Part shown: piece by piece, positions 1-10,794 of the stretch
How the letters are laid out: every line of letters begins with the position of its first letter
Numbering within the stretch: position 1 is the stretch's first letter
Source of the DNA: Pseudomonas putida
Lineage (GTDB): Bacteria; Pseudomonadota; Gammaproteobacteria; Pseudomonadales; Pseudomonadaceae
Length of the DNA stretch: 64,000 nucleotides
Direction of reading: 5' to 3'
Assembly: GCF_001636055.1 (NCBI RefSeq)
Contig: NZ_CP011789.1
Location: 3,968,001 to 4,032,000 of the forward strand
Notes under the pieces: model-generated
Databases searched by the model: none
Told to the model about the DNA's origin: nothing
Seen by the model: the letters and a program-made list of their open reading frames with translations, nothing else
Translations under genes and position numbers: made by a program

Positions 1-917
1 GCTTGGGCGCGGTACTCGCTCTCACTGTAGCTGTAGCTGAAGTTCCACCAGCCCCAGGGCAGGTTGTAATAGAGCGCACCGTTCTTCGAGCCCTGGGTGT
101 GGTCGCTGACCACGTCGTGGCCGCCGCGTAGCACCAGTTGGTCGGCCAGGCCCAGCGGGCTGTCCCATTCAAGGCCCAGGTTCAACTGCTGCTCGCCGGT
201 GCTGCGCTGCCCGCCGTTATTGCGCGACAGCGAAGCGCGCCAGGGTTTCTGCGCCTGGTTGCGCACCAGCACCTGGCTGCCGCCCACGGCCTCGCCGGGG
301 GCCAGTTCCATTTGCGCCCGGTTCGACGGCAAGCGGTTGAGCTGGTCGACCATCTGCTCGATTTCACGCAGGTTCAGGCCCTCGCCCGGCGAGCCGGGAA
401 AGGCCATGGCCAACTCGCGCTCGCTCAGGCCGCTGTCAGGATCGGCGCGCAGGCTCTCCAGGCGCCCTTCGACCACCAGCACTTGCAGATGGCCGGTGGA
501 CAGGTCCTGCTGCGGCAGGTAGGCACGGCTGGTCACCCGGCCACGGTCCAGGTAATGGTTGGTGATGACCTTGAGCAGATCGTTGAGCTGGCTGACGCCC
601 AGGCATTGGCCAATGAACGGCGCCAACAGGCGTTCGCGTTCGCCATTGGAAAGGCTGTTGGCACCCTTGAGGGTAATGGTGCGGATGGTGAAGCAGCGAG
701 TTTCTTCGCGCGACGGCGCCTCTCCCTGCCCGGCGGCTTTGCCCGGCAGGGTGCGCAACTCGTCGAGGCGGCGTTGCTGTTCTTCGAGCAGACGGTTCTG
801 GCGTTCGCGGATCAGGTCCTGGTCGCCGGGTGAGGCGGCTTGGGCACCGCCGACATCAAGAATGGCCCGCAGCGCGCAGACGGCGAGTCGCGGTACGGGG
901 GTAACACCTGCCAGCAT
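1..917 (-). CDS. ShlB/FhaC/HecB-family two-partner secretion transporter, partial
   Basis: The 305 visible residues are the N-terminal part of an outer-membrane TpsB transporter, which exports a large partner exoprotein (TpsA: haemolysin, adhesin or contact-dependent toxin) through a beta barrel. Residues 15-65 hold a signal-like stretch and a charged linker rich in R, E and Q. A POTRA_2-type domain follows at about 75-150 (TIRTITLKGAN, then GRVTSRAYLPQQDL and LQVLVVEGRLE), and then the start of the ShlB barrel (NLREIEQMVDQLNRLPSN, a family hallmark). The ATG at 917 is the first after an in-frame stop and has AGGGA upstream. The signal peptide core is weak and contains an Asp, so the mature start is unsure. 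The C-terminus and any TpsA partner lie beyond the left edge. Confidence 0.88.
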   Translation of the reverse strand, partial: MLAGVTPVPRLAVCALRAILDVGGAQAASPGDQDLIRERQNRLLEEQQRRLDELRTLPGKAAGQGEAPSREETRCFTIRTITLKGANSLSNGERERLLAPFIGQCLGVSQLNDLLKVITNHYLDRGRVTSRAYLPQQDLSTGHLQVLVVEGRLESLRADPDSGLSERELAMAFPGSPGEGLNLREIEQMVDQLNRLPSNRAQMELAPGEAVGGSQVLVRNQAQKPWRASLSRNNGGQRSTGEQQLNLGLEWDSPLGLADQLVLRGGHDVVSDHTQGSKNGALYYNLPWGWWNFSYSYSESEYRAQ

Positions 918-1345
918 GTTCCAGTCCCTGGAAATGAAATAGCGGGCAATGTTATTTAGCCATCATCTTGGCGTCAATTTAGCGTCTTCTTTCTAATTGC
1001 CGATCCCGACTTGCCTGAGCCGTGTAACCCTCGTAGTAGAGCGCTCGGAAACCATGGATCTTTTTTTCCAACAAAGGAATAAAAAGCGGGGCTTCCCATC
1101 CTTTTCCACCACATTCGCAGTCTTACGGCATCACCGGCCGCTCATAGTGCGAGGTCGTCCACAACGTCCGCAGCGGCACATGCCGTCCGGCCCAGTTGCG
1201 TGCCAACCGGTGGGAACACGTCCCGAGATCATGACGTAATCATTTTCACTTCCACCCCGAGGACCTTCATGTGCTAATCCGAGCGACATTTCGGTGGGGC
1301 AAAAAGCGAGGCAAGATTTCTGTCAGCGATAAAATGAGAATGCAT
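918..1345. other. Intergenic stretch, no gene recognised
   Basis: The AT-rich first 140 bases are the likely promoter region of the transporter gene on the left. The rest holds only short open stretches. One on the minus strand, ending at a TAA at 1123-1125, has a protein-like composition (it contains NWAGRHVPLRTLWTTSHY) but no start codon and no family I recognise, so it may be a gene remnant. Confidence 0.4.
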
Positions 1346-1378
1346 AAAAAAATCCAGTCACCGCTAAGTGACTGGATT
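1346..1378 (-). terminator. Intrinsic terminator after tRNA-Pro
   Basis: A perfect 10-bp stem (AATCCAGTCA / TGACTGGATT, 8-nt loop) is followed on the minus strand by a run of T. It lies about 14 nt past the tRNA 3' end, as expected for the end of a tRNA transcript. Confidence 0.85.
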
Positions 1379-1391
1379 CTTTGGAGTTTTT

Positions 1392-1468
1392 TGGTCGGGA
1401 CGGAGTGATTCGAACACTCGACCCCTTGCACCCCATGCAAGTGCGCTACCGGGCTGCGCTACGCCCCG
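1392..1468 (-). tRNA. tRNA-Pro (anticodon GGG)
   Basis: The 77-nt cloverleaf has CCA encoded at its 3' end. The acceptor is CGGGGCG pairing with the C-rich 3' strand. The anticodon stem CTTGC/GCAAG encloses the loop ATGGGGT, which puts GGG at positions 34-36 (reads CCC and CCU). The T-arm contains TTCGAAT. It lies 99 nt downstream of the MerR gene in the same orientation, the arrangement usual in Pseudomonas. Confidence 0.95.
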
Positions 1469-1567
1469 ACTCTATTCTCGGTACCGCTGAGAACGGTAAG
1501 AAATCTAACCTAACCTTTTGAATAATGGAAGCTTTTTTTCAAAAAAATCCATTCATCGCCAAGCAGG

Positions 1568-1924
1568 TCACTTCTTCAACACCACCAGCACATCCTCCAA
1601 CTCGGCAATCATCTGTCGAATCAGCTGCTTGTACTGGGTCGTGTCATCCTTGGCCTCATCACTGGACATGCGCAAGCGCGCGCCGCCGATGGTGAAGCCC
1701 TGGTCATACAGCAACGCGCGGATCTGGCGGATCATCAGCACATCTTGGCGCTGATAATACCGCCGGTTTCCGCGGCGCTTGACCGGGTTGAGCTGCGGGA
1801 ACTCTTGCTCCCAGTAACGCAGCACGTGCGGTTTTACCGCACAGAGCTCACTCACCTCACCGATGGTGAAGTAGCGTTTGCCCGGAATGGGGGGCAGCTC
1901 GTCGTTATGGCTTGGTTCCAGCAT
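1568..1924 (-). CDS. MerR-family transcriptional regulator
   Basis: A 118-residue regulator with an N-terminal MerR winged helix (about residues 16-85: [22 protein letters not shown], then [13 protein letters not shown]) and a short C-terminal helix for dimerisation. There is no cysteine-rich effector domain, so it is not a metal sensor of the classical kind. The ATG at 1924 is preferred; a TTG nine bases upstream is the alternative. The start overlaps the end of ihfA by 20 nt, so the two are almost surely co-transcribed. This gene follows ihfA in many gammaproteobacteria and its target is not known to me. Confidence 0.9.
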
Positions 1925-2207
1925 AGGCCTCAACCCGGGCTTTCAGTTTCTGCCCTGGACGAAAGGTGACGACGCGCCGTGCGGTGATCGGGATCTCTTC
2001 CCCTGTCTTGGGGTTGCGGCCCGGCCGCTGGCGTTTGTCGCGAAGGTCGAAGTTGCCGAATCCGGACAACTTGACCTGCTCGTTCTCCTCAAGCGCGTGA
2101 CGAATTTCTTCGAAAAACAACTCGACCAGCTCCTTGGCCTCGCGCTTGTTAAGCCCCAGCTCCTCGTACAGCCTTTCGGCCATCTCAGCTTTCGTCAGAG
2201 CACCCAT
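1905..2207 (-). CDS. ihfA: Integration host factor subunit alpha
   Basis: A 100-residue HU/IHF-family protein that pairs with IhfB and bends DNA sharply at specific sites, serving sigma-54 promoters, recombination and replication. The start [20 protein letters not shown] and the DNA-binding arm with [12 protein letters not shown] (about residues 64-75) are typical of the alpha subunit, and the length is the family norm. It lies 4 nt downstream of pheT, the conserved pheST-ihfA arrangement, so it belongs to the same transcript as the Phe-tRNA synthetase genes. Confidence 0.97.
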
Positions 2208-2211
2208 GCCG

Positions 2212-4593
2212 TTATTTCCTTAACGTGGTGTTCAACCTTTGTTCGAGCGAGGTGAGGATATTTTGCAGGGTGGTGTTCACCTCATCGTCGTTAAGAGTGC
2301 GCGATGGATGCTGCCAGGTCAAGCCGACCGCGAGGCTTTTTCTATCAGGATCAATACCTTTACCCTGGTAGACATCAAACAGCCTGAGGTCTGTGAGCCA
2401 TTCCCCTGCATTGTCACGAATTACTTCAAGCACGGCGCTCGACGCCACATCACGTCCTGCGATCAACGCCAGGTCACGACGGGTTTCAGGGAACTTGGAC
2501 AGTTCGCTGAATTTCGGCAGACGACCTTCGACCACATCACCCAGTACCAGCTCGAAGACGAACACGGGACGCTCCAGGCCGAGGGTCTTGGCCAGCTCCG
2601 GGTGGATCGCGCCCAGGTAGCCCACTTCCTTGCCGTCGCGCTCGATGCGGGCGGTTTGGCCAGGGTGCAGGGCTGGGTGCTTGCCTGCGCTGAAGCTGAA
2701 GTCGGCGAGCGCGCCGGAGTAGCCCAGCAGGGCTTCGACGTCGGCCTTCATGTCGAAGAAATCGACACTGTCACGGCCATTGGCCCAGCCTTCCGGCAGG
2801 CGGCTGCCGGTGATCACGCCGGCGATCATCGGTTGCTGCTTGAGGTCGCCCAACTGGCCGACGAAGCGCAGGCCGCTTTCGAACAGGCGCACGCGGTCTT
2901 GCTGGCGGTTGAGGTTGTGCTGCAGCGCCTTGACCAGGCCCGGCCACAGCGAGGCGCGCATCGCGGCCATGTCGCTGGAGATGGGGTTGGCCAGCATCAG
3001 CGGCTCGACGCCCGGGGTGAACAGCTCGAACAGCTTGGGATCGATGAAGCTGTAGGTGATGGCTTCCTGGTAGCCGCGGGCGACCAGCAGGCGACGCAGG
3101 ACCGGCAGCTCGCCGCGCGATTCCGAACGAGCCTTGGGGGCCAAGCGGGCTTGCGGGTAGCGAACCGGCAGATTGTTGTAGCCGTACAGGCGCGCCAGCT
3201 CTTCGATCAGGTCGACTTCGAGGCTGATGTCGAAGCGGTGGCTCGGGATCTCGACAGTCCACACCCCTGCCCCATTGGTGCTGGTTTTCAGCTCCAGGGC
3301 GTTGAGCAGTTGTTCGATCTTGGCCGGGGCCATGTCCATGCCGAGCATCTGGCTGACGCGTTCGGCGCGCAGGGTGACCGGAGCAACCTTGGGCAGGTGC
3401 TGCTCGCTCACGGCTTCGACGATCGGGCCGGCTTCGCCGCCGACGATCTCGAGCACCAGGGCGGTAGCGCGCTCCATGGCTTCGCGGGCCAGTTGCGAGT
3501 CGACACCGCGCTCGTAACGGTGCGAGGCATCGGTGTGCAGGCCGTAGGAACGGGCCTTGCCAGCAACGGAAACAGGCTCGAAGAAGGCGCTCTCCAGGAA
3601 CAGGTCGCGGGTCTTCTCGGTGTTGACACCACTGTGCTCGCCACCCATGACGCCGGCGATGGCCAGGGCGCGGGTGTGGTCGGCGATGACCAGGGTGTCG
3701 CTACGCAGGGCAACTTCCTGACCGTCGAGCAGGACGAGCTTCTCACCCTCCTCGGCCATGCGCACGCGGATGCCGCCGTTGATTTCGGCGAGGTCGAAGG
3801 CGTGCATCGGCTGGCCGAGTTCGAGCATCACGTAGTTGGTGATGTCGACGGCAGCGTCGATGCTGCGTACGTCGCTGCGGCGCAGGCGCTCGACCATCCA
3901 CAGCGGGGTCGGCTTGCTCAGGTCGACGTTGCGGATGACGCGTCCCAAGTAGCGTGGGCAGGCCGCGGGAGCGCTGACGTCCACCGGGCGTACTTCGTCG
4001 TGGGCAGGTGCGACGGCCGGGACTACCGGACGGGTAACCGGGACGTCGTACAGGGCGCTGACGTCGCGCGCCAGGCCCGCCACCGACAGGCAGTCGCCGC
4101 GGTTGGGGGTCAGGCCGATTTCGATGCTGGCGTCGTCCAGGTTGAGGTACTGGCGAATGTCTTCACCCACCGGCGCGTCGGCTGCCAGCTCCAGCAGGCC
4201 GTCGTTCTCTTCGCTGATCTGCAGCTCGGCGGCCGAGCACAGCATGCCGAAGGATTCGACACCACGCAGCTTGGCCTTCTTGATCTTGAAGTCGCCAGGC
4301 AGTTCGGCGCCGATCATGGCGAACGGGATCTTGATGCCGGGGCGCGCATTGGGGGCGCCACAGACCACCTGGAAGGTTTCCTGGCCGTTGCTGACCTGGC
4401 AGACACGCAGCTTGTCGGCGTCCGGGTGCTGCTCGGTGGCGAGAATCTCACCCACCACGATGCCGCTGAACTGGCCAGCCGCCGGGGTGACGCTGTCAAC
4501 TTCCAGGCCGGCCATGGACAGGCGGGCGACCAGTTCGTCACGGGAGACTTGCGGGTTTACCCAACCGCGCAGCCACTGTTCACTGAATTTCAT
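2212..4593 (-). CDS. pheT: Phenylalanyl-tRNA synthetase beta subunit
   Basis: The 793-residue beta chain of the alpha2-beta2 PheRS, which charges tRNA-Phe in the cytoplasm and edits mischarged Tyr-tRNA. Recognisable domains are the N-terminal EMAP-like tRNA-binding domain (about 39-150, with [12 protein letters not shown]), the B3/B4 editing region, the B5 domain, the class II core-like fold, and the C-terminal FDX-ACB anticodon-binding domain (about 700-793, starting [16 protein letters not shown]). Length matches the E. coli protein. The gene starts 33 nt after pheS and ends 4 nt before ihfA. Confidence 0.98.
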
Positions 4594-4626
4594 GCTGTTC
4601 TCCTGAAGATTGCGTCGAGGTGTGGC

Positions 4627-6110
<1,484 letters not shown>

Positions 6111-6138
6111 GAGTAACTTCCTCTATCTTTGACCGAAA

Positions 6139-6333
6139 TTAACGTACGCGCAGCATGCGCTCGACTTTTGCCACGTCAGACGGGTGCAGCAAGCTGGCAC
6201 CGCGCAGTTGACGCTTACGCTTGGTCGACATTTTGGTCAGGATGTGGCTCTTGAAAGCGTGCTTGTGCTTGAAGCCGGAAGCTGTTTTCAGGAAACGCTT
6301 CGCAGCACCGCTCTTGGTTTTCATTTTTGGCAT
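6139..6333 (-). CDS. rpmI: 50S ribosomal protein L35
   Basis: 64 residues beginning [14 protein letters not shown], the conserved L35 start. An upstream in-frame start would add MRSSN, which is not seen in the family. The protein is small, very basic and part of the large ribosomal subunit. It lies between infC and rplT, as in most bacteria. Confidence 0.97.
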   Translation of the reverse strand: MPKMKTKSGAAKRFLKTASGFKHKHAFKSHILTKMSTKRKRQLRGASLLHPSDVAKVERMLRVR

Positions 6334-6394
6334 GTTGGAACTCCGCATTCGATAAAATTACACAATAATCATCAGGCCTGCCGTGCCCGGGAGA

Positions 6395-6940
6395 TTACTT
6401 CTTCTTTTTGGGAGCGATGACCATCATAAGCTGGCGTCCTTCCATCTTAGGATGCTGTTCGACGGTCCCGTATTCGACGAGGTCGGTTTCGACCCGCTTC
6501 AACAGTTCCATACCCAGCTCCTGGTGGGCCATCTCACGGCCGCGGAATCTCAGAGAGATCTTGGCCTTGTCCCCATCGGTAAGGAAACGTACCAGGTTGC
6601 GTAGTTTTACCTGGTAATCCCCTTCTTCCGTCCCTGGACGAAACTTGATTTCTTTGATCTGGATCTGCTTCTGGTTCTTCTTCGCTTCGTTGGCCTGCTT
6701 CTTCTTCTCGAAGAGGTGCTTGCCGTAGTCCATCACCTTGCAAACAGGTGGGACAGCGTCAGCGGAGATTTCCACCAGATCCAGCTTCGCTTCATCAGCG
6801 ATACGAAGCGCTTCATCAATCGAGACGATGCCAATCTGCTCGCCATCAGCGCCAATTAACCGAACCTCGCGTGCCGAGATATTCTCGTTGATCGGTGCCT
6901 TAGGTGCAGTTCGTTTATCGTTTCTCATTTCACGCTTAAT
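6395..6940 (-). CDS. infC: Translation initiation factor IF-3 (probable AUU start)
   Basis: About 181 residues with the IF-3 N-domain ([15 protein letters not shown]...), linker helix rich in K and Q, and C-domain ([28 protein letters not shown]), ending APKKKK. IF-3 keeps 30S subunits free and checks the start codon. An ATG at 6946 overlaps the thrS stop (TAATG), but the GGAG at 6949-6952 sits only 2 nt from it and 8 nt from the ATT at 6940. AUU starts that IF-3 discriminates against, giving autoregulation, are well known for infC, so I place the start at 6940. The ATG remains possible and adds two residues. Confidence 0.93.
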   Translation of the reverse strand: MKREMRNDKRTAPKAPINENISAREVRLIGADGEQIGIVSIDEALRIADEAKLDLVEISADAVPPVCKVMDYGKHLFEKKKQANEAKKNQKQIQIKEIKFRPGTEEGDYQVKLRNLVRFLTDGDKAKISLRFRGREMAHQELGMELLKRVETDLVEYGTVEQHPKMEGRQLMMVIAPKKKK

Positions 6941-6945
6941 AGTCA

Positions 6946-8868
6946 TTACTCCGATTCTTGGCGACCACGCCGGGAAACCGCATGCGACAGGAGCTCAGCG
7001 AATTGCGCGACGGGCATGGAGCCCAGGTCTGCGCCTTCGCGAGTACGCACAGCGACGGTTTGCGTTTCGACTTCGCGGTCCCCTATAACCAAAAGGTACG
7101 GGACCCTCAGCAACGTATGCTCGCGGATTTTAAAGCCGATCTTCTCATTTCTCAAGTCGGACTTGGCACGGAAACCGCTTCCGTTCAACGTTTTTTCCAC
7201 CTCGAGGGCGAAATCGGCCTGTTTGTCGGTGATATTCATGATCACCGCCTGGGTCGGTGCCAACCACGCTGGGAACACACCGGCGTAGTGCTCGATCAGC
7301 ATGCCGATGAAGCGCTCGAACGAGCCGAGGATGGCGCGGTGCAGCATCACAGGACGCTTACGGGCGTTATCTTCGGCGATATAGCTGGCATCCAGACGCT
7401 CCGGAAGATTCGGATCGTACTGCAGAGTACCGCATTGCCAGTTACGACCGAGGCAGTCGCGCAGGGTGAACTCGATCTTCGGACCATAGAACGCGCCCTC
7501 GCCCGGCTGGTATTCCCAAGCCAGACCGGATTCGTTCAAGGCGTCGGCCAGCGCACCTTCAGCACGGTCCCACAGCTCTTCGGAACCGACACGCTTGGCC
7601 GGACGAGTGGACAGTTTCATGGCGACGTCGGTGAAACCGAAGTCCTTGTACACGTCCAGGGTCAGCTTGATGAAGTCGGCCGCTTCCTTCTTCACCTGCT
7701 CTTCGGTGCAGAAGATGTGGGCGTCGTCCTGCACGAAGCCGCGCACGCGCATGATGCCGTGCAAGGCGCCGGACGGCTCGTTACGGTGGCAGGCACCGAA
7801 TTCGGCCAGGCGCAGCGGCAGGTCGCGGTACGACTTCAGGCCTTGGTTGAACACCTGCACGTGGCACGGGCAGTTCATCGGTTTTACCGCGTAGTCGCGG
7901 TTTTCCGACGAAGTGGTGAACATGTTCTCGGCATAGTTGGACCAGTGGCCGGAGCGCTCCCAGAGGATGCGGTCGACGACCTGCGGGGTCTTGATTTCCT
8001 GGTAGCCGTTCTCGCGCTGGACCTGGCGCATGTACTGCTCGAGTACCTGGTACACGGTCCAGCCGTTGGCGTGCCAGAACACCATGCCTGGGGCTTCTTC
8101 CTGCAGGTGGAAGAGGTCGAGCTGCTTGCCGATCTTGCGGTGGTCGCGCTTTTCGGCTTCTTCGATGCGCTGGATATAGGCCGCCAGCTGCTTCTTGTCA
8201 GCCCAGGCGGTACCGTACACGCGCTGCAGCTGCTCGTTCTTGGCGTCGCCGCGCCAGTAGGCGCCGGACAGCTTGGTCAGCTTGAACGCCTTGAGGAAAC
8301 GGGTGTTCGGCACGTGCGGGCCACGGCACATGTCGACGTATTCTTCGTGATAGTACAGGCCCATGGCCTGCTCGTCCGGCATGTCTTCAACCAGACGCAG
8401 CTTATAGTCTTCGCCACGGGTGCTGAACACATCGATGACTTCGGCACGCGGGGTCATCTTCTTGACGACGTCGTAGTCCTTGTCGATCAGCTGGTGCATG
8501 CGCTGTTCGATCGCAGCGAGGTCCTCGGGGGTGAAAGGACGCTCGTAGGCGATGTCGTAATAGAAGCCTTCGTCGATCACCGGGCCGATCACCATCTTGG
8601 CGGTCGGGTACAGCTGCTTCACCGCGTGGCCGATCAGGTGGGCGCACGAGTGACGGATGATCTCCAGTCCCTCTTCATCTTTGGGGGTGATGATCTGCAG
8701 GGTGGCGTCGTGTTCGATCAGGTCGCAGGCATCGACCAGTTTGCCGTCGACCTTGCCGGCCAAGGTGGCCTTGGCGAGGCCTGCACCAATGGATGCGGCA
8801 ACTTCAGCTACGGTTACGGCCTTGTCGAACGAACGTTGACTGCCATCGGGAAGAGTAATGGTGGGCAT
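6946..8868 (-). CDS. thrS: Threonyl-tRNA synthetase
   Basis: 640 residues from the ATG at 8868, which has AGGAGG a few bases upstream; a longer reading from 8901 would add residues not found in the family. Domains in order: TGS (1-62), the N2 editing domain that hydrolyses Ser-tRNA-Thr (H73-S-C-A-H77 and later CRGPH), the class II catalytic core with zinc ligands in MNCPCHVQ, and the C-terminal anticodon-binding domain. It heads the thrS-infC-rpmI-rplT operon. The E. coli gene is autoregulated through its leader; the leader here was not analysed for that. Confidence 0.98.
   Translation of the reverse strand: MPTITLPDGSQRSFDKAVTVAEVAASIGAGLAKATLAGKVDGKLVDACDLIEHDATLQIITPKDEEGLEIIRHSCAHLIGHAVKQLYPTAKMVIGPVIDEGFYYDIAYERPFTPEDLAAIEQRMHQLIDKDYDVVKKMTPRAEVIDVFSTRGEDYKLRLVEDMPDEQAMGLYYHEEYVDMCRGPHVPNTRFLKAFKLTKLSGAYWRGDAKNEQLQRVYGTAWADKKQLAAYIQRIEEAEKRDHRKIGKQLDLFHLQEEAPGMVFWHANGWTVYQVLEQYMRQVQRENGYQEIKTPQVVDRILWERSGHWSNYAENMFTTSSENRDYAVKPMNCPCHVQVFNQGLKSYRDLPLRLAEFGACHRNEPSGALHGIMRVRGFVQDDAHIFCTEEQVKKEAADFIKLTLDVYKDFGFTDVAMKLSTRPAKRVGSEELWDRAEGALADALNESGLAWEYQPGEGAFYGPKIEFTLRDCLGRNWQCGTLQYDPNLPERLDASYIAEDNARKRPVMLHRAILGSFERFIGMLIEHYAGVFPAWLAPTQAVIMNITDKQADFALEVEKTLNGSGFRAKSDLRNEKIGFKIREHTLLRVPYLLVIGDREVETQTVAVRTREGADLGSMPVAQFAELLSHAVSRRGRQESE
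6949..6952 (-). promoter_or_regulatory. Ribosome binding site that decides the infC start
   Basis: GGAG lies within the last codons of thrS. Its spacing to the ATT at 6940 is 8 nt, which is ideal, while its spacing to the ATG at 6946 is 2 nt, which is too close. Confidence 0.6.
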
Positions 8869-9198
8869 GGCGCCTCCTCTCCTAGTGGTGACCCCTACCA
8901 AAGGTCACGTGGGTTGGGATGAGCCAGTACAAGATCCGACCTGCCTTTCCCGGAGGAAAGCCTGCCTCACAGCGGCAGAAGCCTTTCGGCCTGTCAGGGG
9001 CGAACCAGAGTGACTGGAAAGAAAACTTGCGCGCTGGACGTGAACAGCTGCAAGCCGACCATGCTAGCACGCGGCCTGCGCGTGACGCAGAAATATTTGG
9101 AATTTACGCCGGAGCGGTGAACTTGTACGGAAAAATTCCTATCAGACCCTCTGAAGCATCCTACTCTTGATGAGACCTAACCCAAGGAGTGTCTGGTT
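8869..9198. other. Divergent intergenic region between thrS and a secreted-protein gene
   Basis: About 330 bases that must hold the thrS leader and promoter on the minus strand and the promoter of the next gene on the plus strand. I see no coding sequence in it. The only clear signal is AAGGAG in front of the ATG at 9199. Confidence 0.5.
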
Positions 9199-9501
9199 AT
9201 GCGAGTTCAGTCTCTTCTGGCCGCGTGTGCCGCGAGCGTCCTGCTGCTGCCACTGGCCGCCACCGCAGGTAACTTCCCCGCCGGCAAGGAGGCAGCCTAC
9301 ATGACCCAGTGCCAGCAAGTCGCGACCGGCCAGGGCGTGGACGCGGCAACGGCGAAGAAGCACTGCGATTGCGGCGCCCAAGCCATCAAAAAGAATTTCA
9401 CCGATAAGGAGATCCAGGACCTCGACAGCACGGACGGCGTCGACGCCAAGTTGATGGCGAAAGCCCAGAGCGTGGTACAGGCCGCCTGCAAGCCAAAATG
9501 A
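9199..9501 (+). CDS. Small secreted protein with Cys residues, unknown function
   Basis: 100 residues. A classical signal peptide (residues 1-24, ending TAAT-AG) precedes a mature domain of about 76 residues with four cysteines (QC near 36, HCDC near 55-58, AACKPK at the end). The pattern resembles small periplasmic proteins held by disulfides, but I recognise no named family. AAGGAG upstream of the ATG supports the start. It stands alone between divergent thrS and the cold-shock gene. Confidence 0.75.
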   Translation: MRVQSLLAACAASVLLLPLAATAGNFPAGKEAAYMTQCQQVATGQGVDAATAKKHCDCGAQAIKKNFTDKEIQDLDSTDGVDAKLMAKAQSVVQAACKPK

Positions 9502-9664
9502 TGACCCGCCGAGCCGCACCGATCGCGCATTGTTTGCGCCAGATCAGTATCCGGCTAAGGTAAACAGCGCTACATAAGCAGAATTAGACTATGATGTTGC
9601 CGGTGCTCCGTAGCCTCGGCCGCATTGCACCACTGAAAAACTAAATGTTCTGGAGATTCACCTC

Positions 9665-9877
9665 ATGTCCAATCGCCAACAAGGCACCGTCAAATGGTTC
9701 AATGATGAGAAAGGCTACGGCTTCATCACCCCAGCAGGCGGCGGCGACGACCTGTTCGTACACTTCAAGGCCATCGAATCCGACGGCTTCAAGAGCCTGA
9801 AAGAAGGCCAGACTGTTTCCTTCGTTGCCGAAAAAGGCCAGAAGGGCATGCAGGCTGCTCAGGTTCGTCCGGAGTAA
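9665..9877 (+). CDS. Cold-shock protein, CspA family
   Basis: A single cold-shock domain of 70 residues with RNP1 (KGYGFI, 16-21) and RNP2 (LFVHF, 30-34) intact. Such proteins bind single-stranded RNA/DNA and act as RNA chaperones or antiterminators. The 5' untranslated region is long (about 160 nt to the previous gene), as is usual for cold-shock genes whose leader RNA senses temperature. A clear terminator follows. Pseudomonads carry several paralogues, so I give no symbol. Confidence 0.95.
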   Translation: MSNRQQGTVKWFNDEKGYGFITPAGGGDDLFVHFKAIESDGFKSLKEGQTVSFVAEKGQKGMQAAQVRPE

Positions 9878-9892
9878 TTCGGATACCGCAGT

Positions 9893-9923
9893 AAAAAAAC
9901 CCGCCTTCACCGGCGGGTTTTTT
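9893..9923. terminator. Bidirectional terminator between convergent genes
   Basis: A 7-bp stem (ACCCGCC / GGCGGGT) with a run of A before and a run of T after, so it can stop transcription from both the cold-shock gene (+) and the I78 inhibitor gene (-). Confidence 0.9.
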
Positions 9924-9966
9924 CATGGATTCGGATTTATCCGGACAAACCATCTCCCTCGGGCGA

Positions 9967-10290
9967 TCAGCCGCAGTTGGCGCGGATGACCTTGCCCTGC
10001 TCGTCGACGTTCAGGTTCAAACGATCGGAACGGTATTCCAGGGTGACGACATCATGGGGCTTGAGGATGCGAGCGGTCTGCGCGCCAGTTGCCTTGCGGG
10101 CCTGCTCAAGCAGCTCGGGCGTGCCCTGCTTGCCGACAGCGAAATCGGCACCACCGGCGCTGCAACGGCCATCGCCACCAGCAGGGGTCGTCGGCGCGGC
10201 GCTGCCGCCATCAGACGACCCACCGGTGCTGCAACCAGCCAGAACGGCAGCCATCAGCAAGGTCGCCAGGGAAGCGCGGGTACGAAACAT
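9967..10290 (-). CDS. I78-family peptidase inhibitor lipoprotein
   Basis: 107 residues. A signal peptide with lipobox LAGC (Cys20) is followed by a Ser/Gly/Pro linker and a compact domain with two cysteines (RCSAGGADF and RANCG at the end) and the stretch LLEQARKATGAQTARIL, which I read as the I78 inhibitor family (relatives of a fungal elastase inhibitor). It would sit in the outer membrane facing the periplasm and protect against serine proteases. Start at 10290 has AGGAGG upstream. The family call is by motif recognition. Confidence 0.8.
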   Translation of the reverse strand: MFRTRASLATLLMAAVLAGCSTGGSSDGGSAAPTTPAGGDGRCSAGGADFAVGKQGTPELLEQARKATGAQTARILKPHDVVTLEYRSDRLNLNVDEQGKVIRANCG

Positions 10291-10581
10291 GAATCCTCCT
10301 AATCGATCTCGGGAACTGTCATATGCGACCGCTCCGCTCACAGTTTGTTGCAAAACCGCTCAAGTCTGCCTGATCTCGCCCGATCAGGCCAAAAGCAATC
10401 GTGACCGGATTTTGCACCGTGGCGATTGGTTAGGGCGGGCGGCCTGCTTATGCTTAAGTCGCAGCGCAACGGCGGCAAAGGCATGATTTACTTGGCAGAC
10501 GTGGAGTGCGTCTCGCCTCCCCCGCGAACGCCAGGAGCCGGTGTTCGACCCCAGGCACCAGGCACAGTCGCGAGTACCCCC

Positions 10582-10794
10582 ATGAACACCCACAGCATAG
10601 ACGCCGACATCAAGGTCAAATGGGCCGAGGGCCAGAGCGCCTACAGCCCGGGCACTCCGGAAGAATTACTGCTGATCGCCATCGACCTGCTGGTCCGTGA
10701 TCGGGGCAGTGAAGCGGCGCGCAGCTTCATCGAACAAGTGTTCGAGCGCTACGCGCCGCACGCCGCTATTTCAATCGAGCCAGGCGAGCGCTGA
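10582..10794 (+). CDS. Conserved small protein, unknown function
   Basis: 70 residues, acidic, predicted soluble and mainly helical (PEELLLIAIDLLVRDRGSEAARSFIEQVFERY). The reading frame is open further upstream, but the ATG at 10582 starts the stretch that looks like protein. The last 29 bases overlap the end of the convergent nucleoside hydrolase gene. No family recognised. Confidence 0.6.
   Translation: MNTHSIDADIKVKWAEGQSAYSPGTPEELLLIAIDLLVRDRGSEAARSFIEQVFERYAPHAAISIEPGER

Noticed and set aside
997..1239. An 80-codon plus-strand frame in the first intergenic region
   Set aside because: No ribosome site, and composition unlike a Pseudomonas protein.
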